64,000 bases of DNA from Saccharospirillum sp. (GTDB taxonomy: Bacteria; Pseudomonadota; Gammaproteobacteria; Pseudomonadales; Natronospirillaceae). The stretch is from the NCBI GenBank assembly GCA_018402545.1, contig JAGYIL010000001.1, forward strand, positions 1,116,001 to 1,180,000. Reading direction: 5' to 3'. Positions 18,804-28,596 of this stretch are shown piece after piece. Positions within the stretch are counted from its first letter, which is position 1. Each line of letters opens with the position of its first letter. The notes beneath the pieces were generated by a model. It was given only the letters and a program-made list of their open reading frames with translations, was not told where the DNA came from and did no database searches. A program made the translations under genes and the position numbers.

Positions 18804-20162
18804 TTACCGCGTAATTGGGTGAGCCCACAGGTCATATTCATCGGCGTCTTCAACATGAACCCAGAGGCGGTCGCCGGGTTTCAATTGGGTCTGGTTGTCG
18901 AGAAAGACCTGGCCGTCGATGTCGGGTGCGTCGGCTTTGGAGCGGGCGACAGCGCCCTCGGCGACCACTTCATCGACGATGACTTCGATGTCGGTTCCAA
19001 CCTTGGCCTGCAGGCGGGCGGTGCTGATGCGCTGCTGCACTTCCATAAAGCGGTCGTAGCGTTCCTGCTTGACGGCTTCGTCAACGTGGTTGGGCAGGGC
19101 GGCAGAGGCAGCGCCATCCACGTTGGAATACTGAAACGCGCCGACGCGGTCGAGCTGGGCTTCTTCCAGAAAATCGAGCAGCATCTGGAAATCAGCCTCG
19201 GTTTCGCCCGGAAAGCCGACAATAAAAGTCGAGCGCAGGGTGATGTCCTGGCAGATTTCCCGCCACTTATGAATACGGTTCAGCACCTTTTCTGCATGAG
19301 CCGGGCGTTTCATCGCCTTGAGCACAGTCGGGCTGGCGTGCTGAAAGGGAATGTCCAGATAGGGCAGAATGCGATTTTCGGCCATCAACGGGATGATGTC
19401 GTCGACGTGCGGGTAGGGGTAGACGTAGTGCAACCGCACCCAGGCATCCAGCTGACCCAGCTCTTCACAGAGCTCTTTCATCCGGGTTTTCACCGGCTTG
19501 CCGTTCCAGAAATCGGTCCGGTATTTCATATCGACACCGTAGGCGCTGGTGTCCTGCGAGATCACCAGCAGCTCTTTGGTGCCGTTTTTCACCAGGCGCT
19601 CGGCCTCGCTCAGCACCTGACCGACCGGGCGGCTGACCAGATCACCCCGGAACGAGGGAATGATGCAGAAGGTACAGCGGTGGTTGCAGCCTTCGGAAAT
19701 CTTCAAATAGGCATAATGCTTCGGCGTCAGTTTGACGCCGGTATCCGGTACCAGGGAAATAAAAGGGTCGTGACGCGGCGGCACCACGTCATGCACCTGA
19801 CGCACCACTTCTTCGTAGGCATGGGGCCCGGTAACTGCCAGCACGTTCGGGTGGACTTCCCGAATGTCGTTTTCCTTGGCACCAAGACAGCCGGTGACCA
19901 GCACTTTGCCATTCTCGCGCAGGGCTTCACCAATGGTATCCAGCGATTCCTTCACCGCCGAGTCAATAAAGCCGCAGGTATTAACGATCACCACATCCGC
20001 ATCGTGATAGGACGGTACCACATCGTACCCTTCGGCCCGCAGCTGGGTCAGGATGCGTTCGGAGTCGACGGTGTTCTTCGGGCAGCCCAGGCTGACAAAA
20101 CCGACGCGCCCCTGCTCGGTAACGGGCTTGCCTTCGCGGGGATTGACGATATGGGTGGTCAT
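18804..20162 (-). CDS. rimO: Ribosomal protein uS12 methylthiotransferase RimO
   Basis: 452 residues. A radical SAM methylthiotransferase that modifies the conserved Asp of ribosomal protein S12. The N-terminal MTTase domain has its three cluster cysteines (about 27, 63 and 92: SLGCPKN, VNTCGF, VTGCLG). The radical SAM triad is CNHRCTFC (159-166), and a C-terminal TRAM domain ends the protein. The start at 20162 has GAGG seven bases upstream; an ORF start at 20183 lacks one. It stands alone between two palindromic repeats. Confidence 0.97.
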   Translation of the reverse strand: MTTHIVNPREGKPVTEQGRVGFVSLGCPKNTVDSERILTQLRAEGYDVVPSYHDADVVIVNTCGFIDSAVKESLDTIGEALRENGKVLVTGCLGAKENDIREVHPNVLAVTGPHAYEEVVRQVHDVVPPRHDPFISLVPDTGVKLTPKHYAYLKISEGCNHRCTFCIIPSFRGDLVSRPVGQVLSEAERLVKNGTKELLVISQDTSAYGVDMKYRTDFWNGKPVKTRMKELCEELGQLDAWVRLHYVYPYPHVDDIIPLMAENRILPYLDIPFQHASPTVLKAMKRPAHAEKVLNRIHKWREICQDITLRSTFIVGFPGETEADFQMLLDFLEEAQLDRVGAFQYSNVDGAASAALPNHVDEAVKQERYDRFMEVQQRISTARLQAKVGTDIEVIVDEVVAEGAVARSKADAPDIDGQVFLDNQTQLKPGDRLWVHVEDADEYDLWAHPITR

Positions 20163-20674
20163 GAAAACCTCAGGGCTGGTCAAAAAAGGAGCGGTATTGT
20201 AGCGCCTTCCAATCTGGCTTCAAGCGCCGCGCACCTTATTCGCCGTGTTTCTTTGTATTCAGGAAGGTATTGGCCCGCTGCGGCCGCCGGGTATGCCCCT
20301 GTGGGGTCGGCGTGAATCCATCCATGGAGCCTAGACCGCAACATCCATGTTGCGGACTACCCCACAGGGGCACACCCGGCAACCGCTGCTAGTCTTCTGA
20401 GCAATCGTCGAATTTCAAGAAATTAAACTCCCTCCTACCAAAGCAGGAGGCCCGCCAGCGCCCGGTTTCTGGCGGCCTGTAGCACCCTCCTACTAACGAA
20501 CGAAAGCCACGCTCTAAGGCTCGGCCTAGCATGCAGTCACTGGCTTACACCCACGGGTCAAGCCAAGCCTCTTTTTGGATATCGGTGTAGCCGGTTTCAG
20601 GAGGCTCAGAGCCAGACCGTAGATTTGGTAGAAAGCACTAAGACTCACTCCACAATTACAAAAACAGAGAGACA
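20163..20674. other. Divergent intergenic region rimO / TRAP operon
   Basis: 512 bp. It holds palindrome copy 3 (20277-20389). Further right is a GCC-CGCCAG...CTGGCG-GCC hairpin near 20450-20477, flanked by CTCCTAC words. The last part should contain the TRAP operon promoter. No ORF or RNA gene was recognised. Confidence 0.5.
20277..20389. repeat. Long intergenic palindrome, copy 3
   Basis: Arms 20277-20307 and 20359-20389 pair over 31 positions with about four mismatches (GCCGGGT and TGCCCCTGTGGGGT on the left). The core carries the hairpin TCCATCCATGGA and a nine-pair hairpin CCGCAACAT-CC-ATGTTGCGG. This copy shows the consensus layout most cleanly. Confidence 0.85.
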
Positions 20675-21745
20675 ATGATCATGAAAAAAGCATTGCCCCT
20701 GGCCGTACTGGCCACCACCCTGGCCGCCGCGCCCTTTGCCGCTCAGGCTGAATTCAACCGGGTTCGCTGGCAGGTTCCAATGGCGTTTTCATCGTCCCTG
20801 ACCGCACTGGGCGACACCATGCCGGTGGTTGCCGATATGGTGTCAACCATCAGTGATGGCCGAGTTACCCTGCAAACCGTTGAGCCTGGCGCGCTGATTC
20901 CGGCCCTGTCTGTATTCGACAACGTCAGCTCCGGCAACATCTCTGCCGGTTACTCCTGGATGGGCTACGAATGGGGCCAGGTACCGGGCTCAGCCCTGTT
21001 CGGTGCCACGCCGTTCGGTCTGGAATCCCAGGAATTTCTGGCGTGGATGTATCACCACGGTGGTGATGATCTGCTGAAGGAAATGTTCGAGCCTTACAAC
21101 GTTTACCCGATTCTGTGTGGCACCATCAGCCCTGAATCAGCCGGCTGGTTTACCAAGGAAATGAACTCGGTTGAAGATCTGCGGGGTCTGAAATTCCGTG
21201 CTGCGGGCCTTGGTGGCGAAATCATGGGCGAATTCGGCATGTCCATTAATGTGTTGCCCGGTGGCGAGTTGTATCAGGCACTGGAAACCGGTGTCCTGGA
21301 TGCCACTGAATTCTCGCTGCCGACCGTCGACAAGCAGTTGGGCTTTTCACAGGTGGCCAAGTACTACTACCTGCCAGGCTGGCACCAGCCGTCAACCAAT
21401 CAGTTCCTGTACATCAATCTGGATGAGTGGAACAAGCTGAACGGCCAGACACAAGGCCTGATCGAAACATCCTGCATGGCCGGCAATGCGGTAGCACTGG
21501 CGAAAGCAGAAGCCTTGCAGGGAGCAGTATTGAACGAGTTCGCCGAAGAGGGTGTCAACCTGCGTCAATACGATGCCGAGATGCTGGGTGCTTTTGAAGA
21601 GGCCACGGCTTCCGTTATGGCCAAGTACTCCGAGCAGGATGAAATGTTCGGCCGGATCTACAGCTCCATGAAGGAATTCCAGGCTGAACATGCGACCTGG
21701 AAAAAGTACGGCTACCTCTCACGTGACTGGCATGCACAGGACTGA
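20675..21745 (+). CDS. TRAP transporter substrate-binding protein (TakP-like)
   Basis: 356 residues with a clear signal peptide ending at AAQAEF. The mature protein has the family features: WQVPMAF at the start, TPFGLESQEFLAWMYHHGG, FRAAGLGGEIM with the carboxylate-binding Arg, and LPGGELYQALETGVLDATEF. Binds an organic acid, likely a 2-oxo or hydroxy acid, in the periplasm and hands it to the adjacent DctQ/DctM. A second ATG at 20681 is possible. First gene of a three-gene operon. Confidence 0.92.
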   Translation: MIMKKALPLAVLATTLAAAPFAAQAEFNRVRWQVPMAFSSSLTALGDTMPVVADMVSTISDGRVTLQTVEPGALIPALSVFDNVSSGNISAGYSWMGYEWGQVPGSALFGATPFGLESQEFLAWMYHHGGDDLLKEMFEPYNVYPILCGTISPESAGWFTKEMNSVEDLRGLKFRAAGLGGEIMGEFGMSINVLPGGELYQALETGVLDATEFSLPTVDKQLGFSQVAKYYYLPGWHQPSTNQFLYINLDEWNKLNGQTQGLIETSCMAGNAVALAKAEALQGAVLNEFAEEGVNLRQYDAEMLGAFEEATASVMAKYSEQDEMFGRIYSSMKEFQAEHATWKKYGYLSRDWHAQD

Positions 21746-21748
21746 TCC

Positions 21749-22348
21749 ATGTCTGACATAAAGCTCGATCTGGAAAAGGTGGAGCAAGCGGTGGGGCATG
21801 GCCCCACCGCCGTTCCGTATCCGCAAACCTGGTTGTCCGACAAGCTCGAGGCCTTTCTTGAGGTCGTCGGGCGTTTTTTCTCCTGGAGCTGGATACTGTT
21901 GATGGTGCTGGTGGTGTTGAACGTCATCCTGCGCTATTTCTTCAGTAACTCCTACGTCGCGCTGGAAGAGCTGCAGTGGCACATCTATTCAATCGGTTTC
22001 ATGATCGGTCTGTCTTACTGCGTATTGCACGACGGCCATGTTCGGGTGGATGTGCTCGCTGAGAAACTGTCGCATCGCAAGCGAGCATGGCTCGAGCTGC
22101 TGGGGCTCACCCTGTTTTTAATGCCGTTTTGCCTGTTTGTACTCTATTACGCCTATCCCTTTGTAGAACGGTCCTACCTGATGGGTGAAATCTCCGGTTC
22201 TCCGGGTGGTTTGCCAATGCGCTGGCTGATCAAGTCTGTAATTCTGATCGGATTCGGACTCCTGTTGATCGCTGCCTTCAGCCGGTTTGTTCGGGCGCTG
22301 TCGTTTTTAACCGGCTTTCCCCGGGCACGGGTTACTGCTGATCGCTGA
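21749..22348 (+). CDS. TRAP transporter small membrane subunit (DctQ)
   Basis: 199 residues with four membrane helices after a cytoplasmic N-terminus of about 35 residues. The DctQ signature is visible in ALEELQWHIYSIGFMIGLSY and HDGHVRVDVL. Three bases after the binding-protein stop; AGGA inside the end of that gene serves as its ribosome site. It partners with the large subunit for Na+-driven uptake. Confidence 0.93.
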   Translation: MSDIKLDLEKVEQAVGHGPTAVPYPQTWLSDKLEAFLEVVGRFFSWSWILLMVLVVLNVILRYFFSNSYVALEELQWHIYSIGFMIGLSYCVLHDGHVRVDVLAEKLSHRKRAWLELLGLTLFLMPFCLFVLYYAYPFVERSYLMGEISGSPGGLPMRWLIKSVILIGFGLLLIAAFSRFVRALSFLTGFPRARVTADR

Positions 22349-22402
22349 GCCAATGCCCGTTGTTATTGTGTTGTAACGGTCGAATAGCCGTGGAGACTTG
22401 TT

Positions 22403-23764
22403 GTGTTTGAAACCTACGAACTCATCGTCATGGCCATGCTGGGCAGTTTTATTCTGCTTATTTTTACCGGTTTTCCGGTAGCGTGGGTCCTGGCGGGCGT
22501 ATCCGTCTTTTTCAGTATTGGCGCGGTACTGGCCTATAACTATCTGGATGCAGATACCTACTTTTTAACCGACTGGAATATATTCGGCATCGTTGTTCAG
22601 CGAATTTATGATCAGATGACCAAGTGGATCATGGTCGCCTTGCCGATGTTCATATTTATGGGGCTTATGCTGGAGCGCTCCGGCGTTGCCGAGCGGCTGA
22701 TGGTCAACTTTGTTAATCTGTTCGGGCGCTTTAACGGTGGCCTGGGCGTTGCTGTTATTCTGATTGGCATTCTGCTGGCGGCCTCTACGGGTATTGTTGG
22801 CGCCTCGGTTGTATTGCTGGCGATGTTGTCGTTGCCGGTGATGCTGGATCAGAAATATTCTCCGGCTTTCGCCAGTGGTATTGTCGCCTCGTCGGGTACG
22901 CTTGGCATTATGATTCCGCCGAGCATCATGCTGATTATCATGGCCGATCAGTTGTCACTGTCGGTAGGCGACCTGTTTATGGGAGCGCTGATTCCGGGGG
23001 TTATGCTGGGCATGTTATACATCGCCTTTGTGGTGATTGCGGCCTGGCTAAAACCGTCACTGGCGCCGCCTAAGGTCGACCTGCCACCCATTACCCGGGC
23101 GGTCGTCATTGAAACGCTGCGCTCGGTGTTGCCTCCACTGTCGCTGATTCTGGCAGTGCTGGGCTCCATCTTTTTTGGCATCGCCACGCCGACAGAGGCC
23201 TCCGGTGTCGGCGCCCTGGGGGCTACCATTCTGGCGGCTATGAACGGTCGCCTGAGCTGGGATGTGCTGCGCGATGTATCGCGTAAAACAACCATCACCA
23301 CGGCCTTTGTGTTTGGCATCTTTCTGGGTGCCACGGCCTTTGCTGTTGTGCTTCGCTCGCTCGGTGGTGATGAATTCATTGCTGGCCTGTTAACCAGTAT
23401 TCCGTTGTCACCGGGCGGAATTATTCTGGTGATTCTGTTCATCGCCTTTCTGGCCGGTTTTTTTCTGGACTGGCTGGAAATCAGTTTGATTCTTCTGCCG
23501 CTGGTCGGGCCTGTAGTGGTACAACTGGGGTTTGATCTGACCTGGTTCGTGGTGTTGTTTGCGCTTACCTTGCAGACCTCCTTTCTGACGCCACCGGTCG
23601 GGTTCTCACTCTTCTATTTGAAAGGCGTAGCACCGCCAGAGATTAAAACAACGGATATCTACAAGGGTGTGATGCCTTTTATTGCTCTGCAGGTGTTGGC
23701 GGTAGCGCTGGTCTTTTTCTGGGAGCCACTGGTGTTGTGGTTGCCCGAGATGCGTTACGGATAG
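22403..23764 (+). CDS. TRAP transporter large permease subunit (DctM)
   Basis: 453 residues, a multi-spanning permease of the IT superfamily. Typical motifs are FTGFPVAWVLAG near the N-terminus, ALPMFIFMGLMLERSG, GTLGIMIPPSIMLII and the C-terminal LTPPVGFSLFYLKGV. The start is GTG with GGAG eight bases upstream. A good terminator follows 20 bp after the stop, closing the DctP-DctQ-DctM operon. Confidence 0.95.
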   Translation: MFETYELIVMAMLGSFILLIFTGFPVAWVLAGVSVFFSIGAVLAYNYLDADTYFLTDWNIFGIVVQRIYDQMTKWIMVALPMFIFMGLMLERSGVAERLMVNFVNLFGRFNGGLGVAVILIGILLAASTGIVGASVVLLAMLSLPVMLDQKYSPAFASGIVASSGTLGIMIPPSIMLIIMADQLSLSVGDLFMGALIPGVMLGMLYIAFVVIAAWLKPSLAPPKVDLPPITRAVVIETLRSVLPPLSLILAVLGSIFFGIATPTEASGVGALGATILAAMNGRLSWDVLRDVSRKTTITTAFVFGIFLGATAFAVVLRSLGGDEFIAGLLTSIPLSPGGIILVILFIAFLAGFFLDWLEISLILLPLVGPVVVQLGFDLTWFVVLFALTLQTSFLTPPVGFSLFYLKGVAPPEIKTTDIYKGVMPFIALQVLAVALVFFWEPLVLWLPEMRYG

Positions 23765-23783
23765 GGACGCTGCTACTGAAATT

Positions 23784-23809
23784 AAGGGGCTGATGATTCA
23801 GCCCCTTTT
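23784..23809 (+). terminator. Terminator of the TRAP operon
   Basis: Ten-pair stem AAGGGGCTGA / TCAGCCCCTT with loop TGAT, followed by a short T run. Confidence 0.8.
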
Positions 23810-23816
23810 ACTTTCT

Positions 23817-23979
23817 CAGGTTGTTGAAAAAGGCATCCTGCCTTTTCCAAAACACGAGAATCAAAAATGGCGATTTTTGCTTCTCTCTCGAAATCAATGA
23901 CTTAATAGTCATCGATTTTGCCGGAACATCCATGTTCCGGTAGCAGTCCGTCGAAATTCTGCGAATTTCAACAGCCTGC
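23817..23979. repeat. Compound palindromic repeat of a second type
   Basis: Ends are CAGGTTGTTGAAA and TTTCAACAGCCTG (one mismatch). Inside is a string of hairpins: AAGGCA-TCC-TGCCTT, AAAAT-GGCG-ATTTT, AATGAC...GTCAT, CCGGAACAT-CC-ATGTTCCGG and GAAATTC-TGC-GAATTTC. It lies between convergent genes. The CAT-CC-ATG hairpin tip is shared with the other palindromes but the arms are unrelated. Confidence 0.75.
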
Positions 23980-23985
23980 CAGGTT

Positions 23986-25236
23986 TCAGGTTACGGCGTG
24001 ACGCTCGTGATATTTGGGTTGATCCCAGGAGCGGCTCTCCATAATGTCTTTCAGGCAGTCGACGCTGTCCCACACATCGGTAAAGCGCACATAGAGTGGG
24101 GCAAAACCAAAGCGTAGAATGTCCGGCGCTCTGAAGTCGCCAATCACACCGCGGTCGATCAGCGCTTGCATAATGGCGTAGCCCTCGGGGTGGGCAAAAG
24201 CCACCTGGCTGCCGCGTTCGTCGGCTTTACGGGGTGACACCAGTTCGAAGCCCGCATCGGGCAGCCGGGTTTCGACCAGTTCGATGAACAACTGGGTCAG
24301 TGCCACCGATTTGGCGCGCAATTCCGCCATGGTGGTATTGGCAAAGGTATCCAGACCAACGCTGAGCAATTGCGTAGCCACTACCGAAGGCGTGCCGGTC
24401 AGGGCGCGGCGGATGTCACCGGCCGGAGCAAAGTCGTCACGCATGGCAAAGGGAGCTTCATGGCCGAACCAGCCACTGAGCGGCTGTTCAAAGGCGGCCA
24501 GATGGCGTTCTGCGACGAAGATGTATCCCGGGGCGCCAGGCCCGCCGTTCAGGTATTTATAGCCACAACCGATGGCGAAATCGGCATCGACGCCATTGAG
24601 GTCTACTTCAACCGCGCCGCCGCTGTGGCTCAGGTCCCAGACCACCAGGGCCCCCATCTCGTGGGCACGTTGGGTAATGGCCGCCATGTCGTGCAGTTTG
24701 CCGGTTTTATAGTGAACGTGGGTCAGTACCACCACCGCGACATCGGTGTCGATACGCTCGAGCAGTGAATCGGCCGGCTGGGTTTCGAGAACCGGCCCGC
24801 CGGTCATGAACTGGCTGAGGCCCTGCAACATGTACAGGTCGGTCGGGAAGTTACCGGGTTCAGAGAGAATGACGCGACGTGACGGGTCTTTAGCCAGTTG
24901 CTGTTTCAGTGCCGCAGCGGCGACTTTGAACAGGTTGACTGAGGTGGAGTCGGTGACTACTACTTCTTCCGGTTTGGCACCGATCAGCGTAGCGATCTTG
25001 CCGCCGACCTGGCGTGGCAGATCAATCCAGCCAGCCTGGTTCCAGCTGCGAATCAGGCCCTGACCCCACTCCTGTTCGATCACCTGGCGCGCGCGTTCCG
25101 ACGCGGCTTTGGGACGGGCACCCAGGGAATTGCCGTCGAGATACAGAACATCGTCGGGGATCTCGAACTGGTCGCGCAGAGGGGCGAGGGGGTCTTGTGT
25201 ATCCAGGGACAGGCAATGACTACGATCTAACGACAT
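23986..25236 (-). CDS. kynU: Kynureninase
   Basis: 416 residues, full length. A PLP enzyme of fold type I that cleaves L-kynurenine to anthranilate and alanine. Recognisable regions are LDGNSLGARP near the N-terminus, VVVTDSTSVNLFK, WDLSHSGGAVEVDL and GCGYKYLNGGPGAPGY with the PLP-binding lysine. No other kyn gene is adjacent, so either the pathway is split or it serves tryptophan salvage. GGAG lies ten bases before the start. Confidence 0.95.
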   Translation of the reverse strand: MSLDRSHCLSLDTQDPLAPLRDQFEIPDDVLYLDGNSLGARPKAASERARQVIEQEWGQGLIRSWNQAGWIDLPRQVGGKIATLIGAKPEEVVVTDSTSVNLFKVAAAALKQQLAKDPSRRVILSEPGNFPTDLYMLQGLSQFMTGGPVLETQPADSLLERIDTDVAVVVLTHVHYKTGKLHDMAAITQRAHEMGALVVWDLSHSGGAVEVDLNGVDADFAIGCGYKYLNGGPGAPGYIFVAERHLAAFEQPLSGWFGHEAPFAMRDDFAPAGDIRRALTGTPSVVATQLLSVGLDTFANTTMAELRAKSVALTQLFIELVETRLPDAGFELVSPRKADERGSQVAFAHPEGYAIMQALIDRGVIGDFRAPDILRFGFAPLYVRFTDVWDSVDCLKDIMESRSWDQPKYHERHAVT

Positions 25237-25341
25237 TAGGCAGGGCTCCGTTGTTTTGCGGTTACCCTACTGTTTTGTTACCCGTAGTGGAAGATTCACC
25301 TGAGCAAAAGCACCGTTTCAGAGCGTTGATCAGGCGTTACG

Positions 25342-25370
25342 GAGGCTGGTGCGGCGAACGCCCCAGCCTC
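25342..25370 (-). terminator. Hairpin downstream of the PBP-like gene
   Basis: Perfect eight-pair stem GAGGCTGG / CCAGCCTC with a 13-base loop, just past the end of the reverse-strand operon. It lacks a T run, so a terminator role is only likely from position. Confidence 0.35.
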
Positions 25371-25381
25371 TGCTGGCCGGG

Positions 25382-25816
25382 CTACAGACGCACGCGCATC
25401 ACGACTTTAACGCTGTCGTTCAGTGCCTCCGAATCGGCATAGCCAATAGCCGAGGGGTCGGATGCGACGGCATTGATTACCGCGGTTGAACTGGTCATTT
25501 CCTGCGGTGGTTGCTGACCGGTGGTGAACAACGCCTTGGACCAGTGGCGCCGGTATTTCACCGGTGTCTGATCAATGGCCGTGTTCAGAAAGGTTTCGCG
25601 AATGGCGTCACCTGCCGGCAGATCGAGTGGTTCGGCACGAACACCGGTGCTGAACTGGCGCGTGTTGCCGAGGTACAGGTTTTTCAGAAAACTCTGGTCG
25701 ATCACCGCTGTGTTGCTGGGGTGAACCACGATCACGAGATCAGCCAGTGCGGCTGCAGACATCATCAGGGTTGTCAGCATCAGGCCGGCGAGGGTTCGTA
25801 GTGCAAAGTGCTTCAT
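25382..25816 (-). CDS. Small periplasmic phosphate-binding-protein-like (PstS-like) protein
   Basis: 144 residues with a signal peptide ending at AAALADL. The mature part (VIVVHPSNTAVIDQSFLKNLYLG..., AIGYADSEAL) matches the short PBP-like family annotated as phosphate ABC transporter substrate-binding, about half the length of PstS. Sixteen bases downstream of a porin-like gene, so it probably works in the periplasm with that outer-membrane protein. No ABC permease is nearby, which argues against a direct transport role. Confidence 0.72.
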   Translation of the reverse strand: MKHFALRTLAGLMLTTLMMSAAALADLVIVVHPSNTAVIDQSFLKNLYLGNTRQFSTGVRAEPLDLPAGDAIRETFLNTAIDQTPVKYRRHWSKALFTTGQQPPQEMTSSTAVINAVASDPSAIGYADSEALNDSVKVVMRVRL

Positions 25817-25832
25817 AAGTCAGTATCCAGCC

Positions 25833-26888
25833 TTAAAATACAACGTCGATGGCGAAGGAGAGCAAGTCAGCATCACCGACTGCACGTAGGGAATCCGGGT
25901 TTGTGTCTTCCCGGCGGGTGTATTCCACTTTCAGGGCGGCGGCGATGTCGAAATCCCAGCGCATGCCCAGGGTGGCGGACTGGTATTCCCGCGGGTTCTG
26001 GTTGTACCCCGGGTCGATGGAGTTGGTTTCTTCTTCATACCGGGCGAAGGTGGCATGGGGCGTTAAGCTGCCGACGCGATAACCCAGCGAGACGTAGCTG
26101 TTGTAGCGGTTGTTGATCAGGTTGGTGTCGTTCAGCGTGCTGGTGTATTCGGCAATGGTGAACAGAGTGCCGTTATCGTACATGGCAGCACCGGAGATAA
26201 AGGTGATGGGGAAGTCGAAGGCCGGGCTTGCACCCCGTGTCAGTGTGGCATTGTCGGCCGTGTTGTAGGAGCCACGGAATGACAGGTTGTTGATCGCCAG
26301 GTCCAGTGAACCACCCGCCAGGGTGTTAAAATCCACCTCTGAGCCGGACTCCGGGTCTGTGCCCTGGGTAGAGCCGGCATAAGCAGACGCCTTTGCCGAA
26401 AAATCGCCGATATAGAAGTTGTAGTCGGCGCTGATGCCTTCCAGGGTGGTCACGAAAATATTGTAGGTTTCAACCGGTGGCCGCACCCACTGGTAGCCAT
26501 AGCCCAGTTCCAGGAAGTTGGAGTAATAGAACAGCGGCATGCGCAGGCGGCCGCCTTTCAGATCCAGGCTGTCGGTTGCTTCATAGGTCAGGTAGGCCCA
26601 CTCGAACTGGGTGTTGAAGTCTTCACCGCCGCGGCCAACCATTTGTGCGGTGGCGGTCATGCGGTCGTTGACTTCAGCAATGGCCTGAATGGCCACCAGG
26701 CTGTCGGTCGCGAAGTTGAGGTCGTTGTCATAGGCGGCCAGGTTGACCGGGTCGATGACCAGCGTCTGGTCGTCGCCGAGGGTCATGCCGCCTGCAATGG
26801 ACATAAAGCCGTTCAGTCGCATGTCAAAGGCAGAGGCGCCCAGTGGCATTGCCAGGGCGCCAATCAGGGCCCAGAGGGTTGGTTTCAT
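25833..26888 (-). CDS. Outer-membrane porin-like beta-barrel protein
   Basis: 351 residues with signal peptide (ALAMPLGASAF) and an alternating amphipathic pattern throughout. It ends in the aromatic C-terminal signature ...FAIDVVF that BAM recognises. Features such as LKGGRLRMPLFYYSNFLELGYGYQWVRPP recur in porins found beside short PBP-like proteins in marine gammaproteobacteria. Substrate unknown; phosphate or another anion would fit the neighbour. GGAG precedes the ATG. Confidence 0.75.
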   Translation of the reverse strand: MKPTLWALIGALAMPLGASAFDMRLNGFMSIAGGMTLGDDQTLVIDPVNLAAYDNDLNFATDSLVAIQAIAEVNDRMTATAQMVGRGGEDFNTQFEWAYLTYEATDSLDLKGGRLRMPLFYYSNFLELGYGYQWVRPPVETYNIFVTTLEGISADYNFYIGDFSAKASAYAGSTQGTDPESGSEVDFNTLAGGSLDLAINNLSFRGSYNTADNATLTRGASPAFDFPITFISGAAMYDNGTLFTIAEYTSTLNDTNLINNRYNSYVSLGYRVGSLTPHATFARYEEETNSIDPGYNQNPREYQSATLGMRWDFDIAAALKVEYTRREDTNPDSLRAVGDADLLSFAIDVVF

Positions 26889-26943
26889 AGGGTTCTCCAG
26901 CAGTGGTAATTGGGCGCGGCCCCGTGTTGGGCCGGGCCAAAGG

Positions 26944-28596
26944 TCAGTTAATGGCGAATTCGTGTTGAATGGTCAGATCGGTCCCCGGCAGATCCAGTTC
27001 CGGTGGAATGGATTCGAACGGAGATGCCCGGCTAATGGCATCTTCGAGGGCTTTGTTCAGAACGGCATGGCGGGAACGTTCGGTAAACTCCATGCGCTCC
27101 ACCTGGCCATCGGCGGTGATGTTCAGGCGCATCGCGACCAGGCCTTCCTGACCCAGATTTTCAGCCCAGTAGGGGTATTCAACCTGGCTCAGAATCTGCT
27201 CTTGCAACCGGGCCTGGTAGGCAAGGAGTCGGTTCTGCCGATCTTCCTCAGACAACTCACCCAGCAGTTCCCGGTAATCTTCGGGTGGCACCGGCCGAGG
27301 CGGTAAGGCGGCCTGGGGCTGGTTCAGCTGGAAGTGGTAATCGAGGGTGGCGCGAAAGCGGTCGTTATCGCCATTGCCTTCGTAGGCGTCCGGCACCGGC
27401 GGAAACGGCGCAGCGTTCTCAATGGCGGTGCGAAACGCCTGGCCAAGCAGTCCGGCGTTGGCAGGGCGGATCGAGGCAATTTCGACCAGTTCACCGCCCC
27501 GGGTAATGACGACTTCAGCCTGTACCCGGCCCTCCTGGGATAGCTGCTGTGCCCAGTCCGGATAACTAACCCGAGGGTAAATAGTGCGCAACAATTCCCA
27601 GCGATACTGATCCTGGTGATACTCGGCAACTTGTTGCTGCAAACGCGCCTGACGCTCGGCCTCTGCCTCGGCTTCAGCGGCCGCTTGTGCCCGGGCCAGT
27701 TCTTCGGCTCTGCGCTCGGCATCAGCCTGGGCTCTGGCTTGTTGCAATGCCTGTGCTTCCGCACTGGCCTGGGCTCTGGCGCGTGCCAGTTCTGCAGCTT
27801 CAGCCTCGGCCAGAGCGCGTGCTTCAGCCAGTTGCCGGGCCTGTTCGCGGGCATCGGCCAACCGCGCTGCATCGCGCTGGCGTTGTGCCTCCTGTTCGGC
27901 CTGAGCGGCCCGTTCAGCTTCCCGTTCTGCTGCTTCGGCAGCACGCTGTTCAGCCTGGCGGCGCGCAATCACCGATTCACCGCTGAACGATGCGAGCAAT
28001 TGCCGGCGGTTGGCGGCATAGGTCAGATCATTGTTTTCAGTTACCCATTGCGCATGGGAGCGATGGTCTGAAAATGCGCCGCCGGCCAGCATGGCTTCCT
28101 GAAACCGTAGCGAGGTTGGAATGTCGCCAAGCCAGGCATTTGCCAGGGTACGAAAGAGTTTGTCATCACCGGATCGCAGCCAATCAGCATCGTTTAGCGT
28201 GATGCGGGTTCCCTGGCCAGGTGCATAGTCGACCACGATGGTATCGCCCCGGGTAAAGTCGTCGCTCGGCGTTTCGGTAAAGGCAGTGATCAGGTCAATA
28301 ACCTCCGGATTTGCCCGCAGGTTATTGTTGATTGCGATGTCCTGCTTCCACATCTGATTGAACTGACGGGGCGACCATTTATCGGTACTGACTTTGATCA
28401 CCAGGCGTTTGGCACCGGTGTCGGCCGCAAACTGACCCGTCGATGTAATCGGCTGTTCAGCATAAAAGCTGGCTAGATAGAAGGTTTTGCTAAGGTATTG
28501 ATAGGGAGCCAGGCCGTTCAACATCAATTCGTTGGCCAGGGTTTGGCTGCTGCCTGCCAGACTGATGACGGCAGCGACCAGAATACGGTACCACAT
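26944..28596 (-). CDS. Periplasmic fusion: chalcone-isomerase-like domain, coiled coil, two TonB C-terminal domains
   Basis: 550 residues. A signal peptide ends near TLANEL. Residues 22-165 resemble the bacterial chalcone isomerase-like domain (LNGLAPYQYLSKTFYLASFY). Residues 205-325 are an Ala/Glu/Arg/Gln-rich coiled coil of repeated AEA-type heptads. Two TonB-C-like domains follow (YPRVSYPDWAQQLSQEG.. and VEYPYWAENLGQEG..). The ATG at 28596 with AGGA eight bases upstream is preferred to a longer ORF to 28776, whose extra sequence has no export signal. The role is unknown; it could span the periplasm between inner and outer membrane proteins. Confidence 0.72.
   Translation of the reverse strand: MWYRILVAAVISLAGSSQTLANELMLNGLAPYQYLSKTFYLASFYAEQPITSTGQFAADTGAKRLVIKVSTDKWSPRQFNQMWKQDIAINNNLRANPEVIDLITAFTETPSDDFTRGDTIVVDYAPGQGTRITLNDADWLRSGDDKLFRTLANAWLGDIPTSLRFQEAMLAGGAFSDHRSHAQWVTENNDLTYAANRRQLLASFSGESVIARRQAEQRAAEAAEREAERAAQAEQEAQRQRDAARLADAREQARQLAEARALAEAEAAELARARAQASAEAQALQQARAQADAERRAEELARAQAAAEAEAEAERQARLQQQVAEYHQDQYRWELLRTIYPRVSYPDWAQQLSQEGRVQAEVVITRGGELVEIASIRPANAGLLGQAFRTAIENAAPFPPVPDAYEGNGDNDRFRATLDYHFQLNQPQAALPPRPVPPEDYRELLGELSEEDRQNRLLAYQARLQEQILSQVEYPYWAENLGQEGLVAMRLNITADGQVERMEFTERSRHAVLNKALEDAISRASPFESIPPELDLPGTDLTIQHEFAIN

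Noticed and set aside
18819-20315. 498-codon forward ORF opposite rimO
   Set aside because: It is antisense to a complete RimO with all motifs; its translation has no recognisable domain and reflects G+C-rich codon structure.
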